Made by a program: the position numbers and the translations under genes. Shown here one piece after another: positions 59,494-64,000 of a stretch of DNA of 64,000 nt (position 1 is its first letter; the number at the start of each line of letters is the position of its first letter). The stretch spans positions 620,001 through 684,000 of the forward strand of contig CAWJON010000002.1 of NCBI GenBank assembly GCA_963844565.1, given 5' to 3'. A model generated the notes under the pieces. The model ran no database searches. It was not told the origin of the DNA and saw only the letters and a list, made by a program, of their open reading frames with translations. This stretch comes from JAFEDN01 sp963844565 (lineage in GTDB: Bacteria > Pseudomonadota > Gammaproteobacteria > Coxiellales > Coxiellaceae).

Positions 59494-60705
59494 ATGACAA
59501 TTTCTCTTGAGCCGTTAATTGCAATCCAAGAATTGGTAATGGCCCAGACACCTATTACCATAAAGCGTTATCTTTATCATCAGATCAATTGGAAAGCACA
59601 AGCTATTTGCTTAATGGGGAATCGAGGGGTTGGTAAAACTACGCTGATGTCCCAATATTGGTTAGAAAAATATAAGAGCGCTACCAAAGCCCTTTATATC
59701 TCTGCCGATAATGTCTATGTTTTGGGCAGCGGATTATTTGCTATAGCACAAGAATTTTTTCAATTTGGCGGGGATGCTTTGTTTATTGACGAAATTCACA
59801 AATATCCAAATTGGGCGCAGGAGCTCAAAAATATTTTAGATACTTACCGCAACAAACAAATTATATTTTCTGCAAGTTCAGCCTTGGAGCTTAAAAAAAG
59901 CAAATATGATTTATCTCGTCGCGCTGTTTACTACGAACTTAAAGGATTATCTTTTAGAGAATATTTAAATTTTGCCGAGCGAATAGAAGCACCGATGATT
60001 TCTTTGCCTGAATTGTTTTCTCAACATATCGCTATGGCTGAAAAATTTAAAGGAAAACCCATTCTAAAATATTTCCGAAATTATCTTATGAATGGTTATT
60101 TTCCCTTCTTTCTAGAAAGCATTGAAGACTATACTTCCAAAGTTAATAATATCGTTGAAAAAGTTTTGTTTGAAGATATTGCCGTCATTTATAACCTTCG
60201 ACAAACAACCATTCCTATTTTGAAAAAATTACTTTGGTTAGTAGCGACTAGTAAAAGTTTAACACCCAACGTTGATCGAATAAGTAAAGATCTTAAGGTT
60301 TCTCGCGAAATTATTTATAATTGTCTAGTGCATTTAGCACAATCTGGATTGTTGAATAATGTCTATCCTGACGCCCAAGGTTTAAAATTAGTGCGAAAAC
60401 CAGGGAAAATCTATTTAGAAAACACCAATCTTATTTGTGCAATTAATGGCATTCTCAAATTAACCGGTGACATCGGCAACTTCCGTGAAACTTTTTTTGT
60501 TAATCAAACTATCCATACCCATCGGCTTAGTTTACATGATCACGCTGATTTTATCCTTAATGATCAATTTATTCTTGAAGTCGGTGGTAAATCGAAAAAT
60601 TTTCGTCAAATTAAAGGTGAAGAGAATAGTTATTTGGTTATTGATGATATAGAAATAGGTTTTGGCCGAAAAATTCCACTCTATCTTTTCGGTTTTTTGT
60701 ATTGA
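59494..60705 (+). CDS. ATP-binding protein of the AAA/DUF4143 family
   Basis: A 403-residue protein with Walker A G-N-R-G-V-G-K-T-T (about residues 42-50), Walker B D-A-L-F-I-D-E-I-H-K (about 88-97), sensor I-I-F-S-A-S-S, a helix-turn-helix-like middle part and a C-terminal region with E-V-G-G-K (nuclease-like position). It is of the same general family as the gene at 46.1 kb but clearly divergent. It stands among mobile-type genes after ptsP. Role unknown. Confidence 0.8.
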   Translation: MTISLEPLIAIQELVMAQTPITIKRYLYHQINWKAQAICLMGNRGVGKTTLMSQYWLEKYKSATKALYISADNVYVLGSGLFAIAQEFFQFGGDALFIDEIHKYPNWAQELKNILDTYRNKQIIFSASSALELKKSKYDLSRRAVYYELKGLSFREYLNFAERIEAPMISLPELFSQHIAMAEKFKGKPILKYFRNYLMNGYFPFFLESIEDYTSKVNNIVEKVLFEDIAVIYNLRQTTIPILKKLLWLVATSKSLTPNVDRISKDLKVSREIIYNCLVHLAQSGLLNNVYPDAQGLKLVRKPGKIYLENTNLICAINGILKLTGDIGNFRETFFVNQTIHTHRLSLHDHADFILNDQFILEVGGKSKNFRQIKGEENSYLVIDDIEIGFGRKIPLYLFGFLY

Positions 60706-60726
60706 TTTTCCATTGAATAATAATGA

Positions 60727-61041
60727 AGTCTCTCATACAATAATGCCTATGCAAGCAATCGATTATTTACCCGCCATAAGCCTAAATCGCATGATTTGGC
60801 CTATTTGCGGAAACTGAGTCATTCAGTTGATAGTCGATTAAGTCGGATTTTTCCTTTAGACTCTTGGGAAAATAAACAGTTGTTTAAGCTATTGAAAAAA
60901 GCCTATATCGACGCACGTTACAATCCTAATTACAAGATTACCGAAGATCAATTATTACAATTATCGCAGCAAGTGGAAATGTTAAACGAAATTGGTCGAT
61001 CCATTTGTCTTGAAAAAATAAACCAGTTAAGGTCTTTTTGA
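60727..61041 (+). pseudogene. Remnant of a HEPN-domain protein
   Basis: The last part of a HEPN-type helical domain is readable: K-P-K-S-H-D-L-A-Y-L-R-K-L-S, then L-F-K-L-L-K-K-A-Y-I-D-A-R-Y-N-P-N-Y-K-I-T, which matches C-terminal HEPN sequence as I recall it. The frame is open only from a TGA at 60724 and has no good start (first candidate is TTG 60796), so the 5' part has been lost. HEPN proteins often pair with nucleotidyltransferases as toxin-antitoxin modules; no partner is present. Confidence 0.55.
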
Positions 61042-61113
61042 ATCGAATTTTTACGGTATTGCTCGCATTTCTTCTTTTTGTTATTTTTGGCAAAAAGATG
61101 AGGGAGTTTTTTT

Positions 61114-62007
61114 ATGGCACATTATTTGGACCCTAAAACCGACATCGTATTTAAAAAAATCTTTGGCGAACATCCGCATTTATTAAAAAGTTTTCTCAAC
61201 GCCATATTGCCGTTACCAGAAGATGGTTTGATTGAAAGTTTGGAATATTTGTCTAATGAACAAGTTCCAGCCATTCCCTCTTTCAAATATACCGTGGTTG
61301 ATGTGCGTTGCACGGATCAGCAGGGCCGGGTATTTATTGTGGAAATGCAGATGGACTCGGGACATCGTGTCCCTCGGGCTTTGCCCGTGCTGCGCACGTC
61401 CAAATCGACAATCCTGTCGATTTGTCAATGGACTACTGATTTTATGCAACGAATGTTATTTAAGGCGAGTGAAGCCTATGTTACCCAGCTTCAGAAGGGA
61501 GAACAATTTCATTTGCTTAAACCGGTATATGGTTTGGGGTTAATCAATACGACATTCGATCCCAATGAACAGAATTGGTACCATCATTATAAGATCGTAA
61601 ATGTGAAGAACCCGGTAGCCGAGATTAAAGATTTACAATTAGTTTTTATTGAGCTGCCAAAATTTAAAGCTAAAAATTTTCGGGAGAAAAAACTACAAGT
61701 CCTATGGTTACAGTTTATGTCGGAGTTAAATGAGAAATCTAATCAAGTGCCCAAAGAATGGTTAGATGTGCCTGAAATTAAAGAGGCCTTAAACCTAGCG
61801 GAAGAAGCCGCCTATACGCGAGGAGAATTGGCTTCTTACGATCAATACTGGGATGCAATTAGTGTTGAAAAGACTTTGGTAGGTGAGGCGCGAGACGAGG
61901 CTGAAAAAAGAACCAAGCTGGTAATAGCCAAGAAATTATTCGCCAAAGGTTACCCTTTGGAAGAGATTGCTGTTTTAACAGATTTGAAGTTAGAGAAATT
62001 GATTTAG
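61114..62007 (+). CDS. Rpn-family recombination-promoting nuclease/putative transposase
   Basis: A 297-residue PD-(D/E)XK nuclease-type protein. The start Y-L-D-P-K-T-D-I-V-F-K-K-I-F-G, then V-V-D-V-R-C-T-D and F-I-V-E-M-Q-M hold the active-site pattern (D..E-x-Q). After M80 an extra stretch of about 25 residues interrupts the usual V-E-M-Q-M-x-W-T; it is encoded by tandem hairpins and keeps the frame. The downstream part (V-Y-G-L-G-L-I-N; F-I-E-L-P-K-F) is typical. Family members raise recombination in E. coli. The insertion is close to the active site, so activity is uncertain. Confidence 0.85.
   Translation: MAHYLDPKTDIVFKKIFGEHPHLLKSFLNAILPLPEDGLIESLEYLSNEQVPAIPSFKYTVVDVRCTDQQGRVFIVEMQMDSGHRVPRALPVLRTSKSTILSICQWTTDFMQRMLFKASEAYVTQLQKGEQFHLLKPVYGLGLINTTFDPNEQNWYHHYKIVNVKNPVAEIKDLQLVFIELPKFKAKNFREKKLQVLWLQFMSELNEKSNQVPKEWLDVPEIKEALNLAEEAAYTRGELASYDQYWDAISVEKTLVGEARDEAEKRTKLVIAKKLFAKGYPLEEIAVLTDLKLEKLI
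61354..61428 (+). repeat. In-frame insertion composed of four consecutive perfect hairpins
   Basis: Stems: GGGACA/TGTCCC (61359-61373), CGGGC/GCCCG (61375-61387), CGTGC/GCACG (61386-61398) and CAAATCGACA/TGTCGATTTG (61401-61424). The direct repeat atggact lies at 61351-61357 and 61428-61434. The segment encodes residues about 81-105 of the Rpn protein, absent from the family as I know it. Confidence 0.75.
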
Positions 62008-62082
62008 TTAAGACTGCCGCGTCGTTATGAAAGAGCTTGTTGAATGAGAAAATTGAAGAGTCGGTTTGATATTCAAGGCAGA

Positions 62083-62113
62083 ATTCCGGAAAAACTTTTG
62101 ATTTTTCCGGAAT
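62083..62113. terminator. Terminator hairpin between convergent genes
   Basis: A perfect 12-bp stem, attccggaaaaa / tttttccggaat, with a 7-base loop. It lies between the Rpn gene and the minus-strand gene and could end both transcripts. Confidence 0.7.
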
Positions 62114-62155
62114 GTAAGCCATTGATTAATGCCCGAGCATTGCACTCGGAGATCG

Positions 62156-64000
62156 TTAGGAAGCTAAAGTAGCTATAGATGAATTAGAAGTTATTGTGGC
62201 TTGTGGTTGTTCTTTCCCTTGGGCCTCAAGCCTAATAAAACTATCTAGAGACAACACGTTTGGAGTAATATCAGATGAACCTATCTTATATACAATGCTT
62301 CCGTCGATTGCTCTTGCAATAGTCAAGTCACCAGAAAGCGAGCTTTTTCCAAAAAGCTCTTTAAATGCGTTGAGCACTTCTGGGGTAAAAAATTCTTTAA
62401 GAGCGTTTTTCAATGTTTCGTCAGCCTTGCGTGAAGGTCTATTTTTATTCCAATCCTGAATACTTACAAATGTTTCACTTAAAGCTTTCCAAGTTTCAGT
62501 CCATGTAGTATTTGTTTGCATTTTATTTTTATCTTCAAGCATGTTTACAACTCCCTGAGTAGCTTTTCGGTACTCAGATTGCATTGTCTCAATATTAATA
62601 TGTGAAGGTCTTAGATCTCTGACATCAGTTGCCTTCGATGCTAATCCATTCCAGCAACCAAATAATTTCATTGCTGGTTTCAATTTGCCTATTTCTGCAG
62701 ATCTTCCACTTCCATGATACCCGATTACTGTCTTATGTAATACCTCATAAATTCCTAATATGATTGCTTTCATATTCTTGTAATCTTTTTCTTCATAACC
62801 ACGGACTTTAGCCTCTAATTTAGCAACATCCACAACAGGTGCAGAAATAAATCCTATACTTGTCTGAGCTATAGTACTTTTAGCTACCTCTTTAAATTCA
62901 GCTTGCAGTTTTCTGGATTCTTCTTCCTTGATTTTATCAATTTCTGGTTTTACTTCTGCTTTTAATTTAACTACACATTGATCAAGTGCTTTTAGCCGAT
63001 CTTCAATAAATTGCTTTGTTTCTTTCATTTCTTGTATATTTTTTTTAACACGCTCTTGGACTGGTTTAAGCTTTGCTCTTACCGCTAACTTTTCACCTTG
63101 AAATTTTGTGTAGTCTTGGTTGGCTTTGTAAAGCCTCCATAAGTTGGCAACAAGAAATGGAGCTCCAATACCAATTATGCATAGTATTCCTGATCCGACG
63201 CACCAATTTTTAACAGATTTTATTTCTCTTAAATAACCGGCCTCTAATTTTTTTAATTCTACGCTTGCGTTTCTTAGCTTTTGATAAACCTCTTTTTCGT
63301 CTCTTGACAGATTACTGAGTGAACCCAGAGAAGAGAAATGGTTACGTGCATTATTAAGATCTTCTCCTAACTCTTTGATCTGTCCTTCAAGACGTGAAAC
63401 TTTATCACCAGTACCTTGTGAAAGTTGAGTTTTATATTTTTTGGCTTCACCTAATATGTGATCGGCTTCCCTAAATTTTGCAATTTCTACTTCAGATAAT
63501 TTTCCGTCCAGTCTCATTTCTTCTGTTTTGCTACGGGTAGATTGCCTTCCGGCCAAAGTGGAGAATGACATGGGAAGTTTTTCTTCTTCTGTTTCATCTT
63601 CGTATTCTTCTGCTCGACTTTCAGAAACACGAGTTGTCTCTGATAAACTGCTACGCTTATTTGGACTATCTGAGGCTGAGATTTCTGTAGAAACAGGTGT
63701 TCCATCTTTGAATTCATTTCTTGCAGAACCTGACGTCGCAGGAGTTTCTGTTCCAGGTTGGGATCCAGTACCAACTTGTCCAGGAGTTGACGAAGCTGAA
63801 CTTCGACTCACTGTTGATGGAGTCGTTGTGATCGAGGGTACAATAGCAAACGAATCCGCCAAATGCGGTGGTTGCGTAGGAGCAGTGCTTGTCGTTATTG
63901 ATGGTTGTGTAAGTGTACCAGTAGCTCGTGATCCAGGTCCATTTTTAACGTCTTCTTCTACTTTGGGCGTGATTCCCCTTATTCCAGTCGCCTCAGGATT
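62156..64000 (-). CDS. Large hypothetical protein with coiled coils and a membrane segment, N-terminus beyond the window (effector candidate)
   Basis: The frame stays open to the right edge, so an apparent TTG start at 63862 is not the true start; 614 residues are visible. The visible N-part is Ser/Thr/Pro-rich and disordered, with an acidic run E-D-E-T-E-E-E-K. A long coiled-coil region follows (for example L-E-G-Q-I-K-E-L-G-E-D-L). A hydrophobic stretch C-V-G-S-G-I-L-C-I-I-G-I-G-A-P-F-L-V-A-N-L likely spans a membrane, then comes more coiled coil. No known domain recognised. It resembles in composition the 1154-residue protein and the RhoGEF group. Confidence 0.6.
   Translation of the reverse strand, partial: NPEATGIRGITPKVEEDVKNGPGSRATGTLTQPSITTSTAPTQPPHLADSFAIVPSITTTPSTVSRSSASSTPGQVGTGSQPGTETPATSGSARNEFKDGTPVSTEISASDSPNKRSSLSETTRVSESRAEEYEDETEEEKLPMSFSTLAGRQSTRSKTEEMRLDGKLSEVEIAKFREADHILGEAKKYKTQLSQGTGDKVSRLEGQIKELGEDLNNARNHFSSLGSLSNLSRDEKEVYQKLRNASVELKKLEAGYLREIKSVKNWCVGSGILCIIGIGAPFLVANLWRLYKANQDYTKFQGEKLAVRAKLKPVQERVKKNIQEMKETKQFIEDRLKALDQCVVKLKAEVKPEIDKIKEEESRKLQAEFKEVAKSTIAQTSIGFISAPVVDVAKLEAKVRGYEEKDYKNMKAIILGIYEVLHKTVIGYHGSGRSAEIGKLKPAMKLFGCWNGLASKATDVRDLRPSHINIETMQSEYRKATQGVVNMLEDKNKMQTNTTWTETWKALSETFVSIQDWNKNRPSRKADETLKNALKEFFTPEVLNAFKELFGKSSLSGDLTIARAIDGSIVYKIGSSDITPNVLSLDSFIRLEAQGKEQPQATITSNSSIATLAS

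Noticed and set aside
63862..63864. TTG as the start of the right-edge gene
   Set aside because: The frame is open without a stop to base 64000 and the residues upstream have the same composition, so the true start lies outside.

Overview
The window is a gene-dense stretch of a gammaproteobacterial chromosome. The housekeeping blocks and their order (ftsQ..ftsA-ftsZ-lpxC-dciA-secA; tpiA-secG-tRNA-Leu-nuoA-I; yebC/ruvCAB; aspS-DUF502-fmdB; mreBCD) fit Legionellales/Coxiellaceae-like bacteria. The base composition looks AT-leaning. Several genes carry eukaryotic-type domains or long Ser/Pro-rich disordered tails. An intracellular or host-associated life is therefore an inference; no species can be named from sequence alone.

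Layout. 1-9811: the end of the division/cell-wall cluster (partial ftsQ, an intruding GT39-type membrane glycosyltransferase, ftsA, ftsZ, lpxC, dciA, secA). 9826-13405: three co-directional minus-strand genes with Ser/Pro-rich tails, one with a convincing eukaryotic Dbl-homology (RhoGEF) domain. 13755-14847: tolQR without tolA/tolB/pal. 14894-16258: a protein resembling eukaryotic N-terminal asparagine amidohydrolase (NTAN1). 16319-22585: yihY, wrbA, mreBCD, tldD and HU. 22739-26468: tRNA-Val, tRNA-Asp and a 1154-residue poly-Ser protein. 26539-31088: ppiD, gdh, a cNMP-binding protein, tpiA, secG. 31110-40519: tRNA-Leu and nuoA-I, where the operon stops; nuoJ-N are not in the window. 40547-43690: a palindromic element, a PD-(D/E)XK-type AAA ATPase and two small genes. 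43779-48277: ruvB, ruvA, ruvC, a DUF4143 ATPase and yebC. 48374-52716: a toxin-antitoxin pair, aspS and small membrane/zinc-ribbon genes. 52863-56898: nrdB and nrdA, both broken by single-base insertions. 57139-62007: ptsP followed by mobile-type genes. 62156 to the right edge: another large hypothetical protein that runs off the window.

Three families of short palindromic, MITE-like repeats fill most intergenic space. Family A has ends agcaaattat. Family B has ends cagcaattcccgctga and a core of G-rich/C-rich arms. Family C sits after nuoI. They sit directly against genes, and two of them encode the last residues of NuoE and RuvC. One family B copy has clean flanking direct repeats; a pair of them lies between an intact tRNA-Leu and an 88-bp duplicate of its 3' half.

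The strongest leads are: (1) a RhoGEF-domain protein with neighbours that share a proline-rich + RRxTI linear motif; (2) the NTAN1-like protein; (3) thirteen frameshifts, every one a +1 insertion, confined to nuoD, nrdB and nrdA; (4) an in-frame insertion in an Rpn-family gene made of four consecutive perfect hairpins; (5) the mosaic and mobile behaviour of the repeat families.
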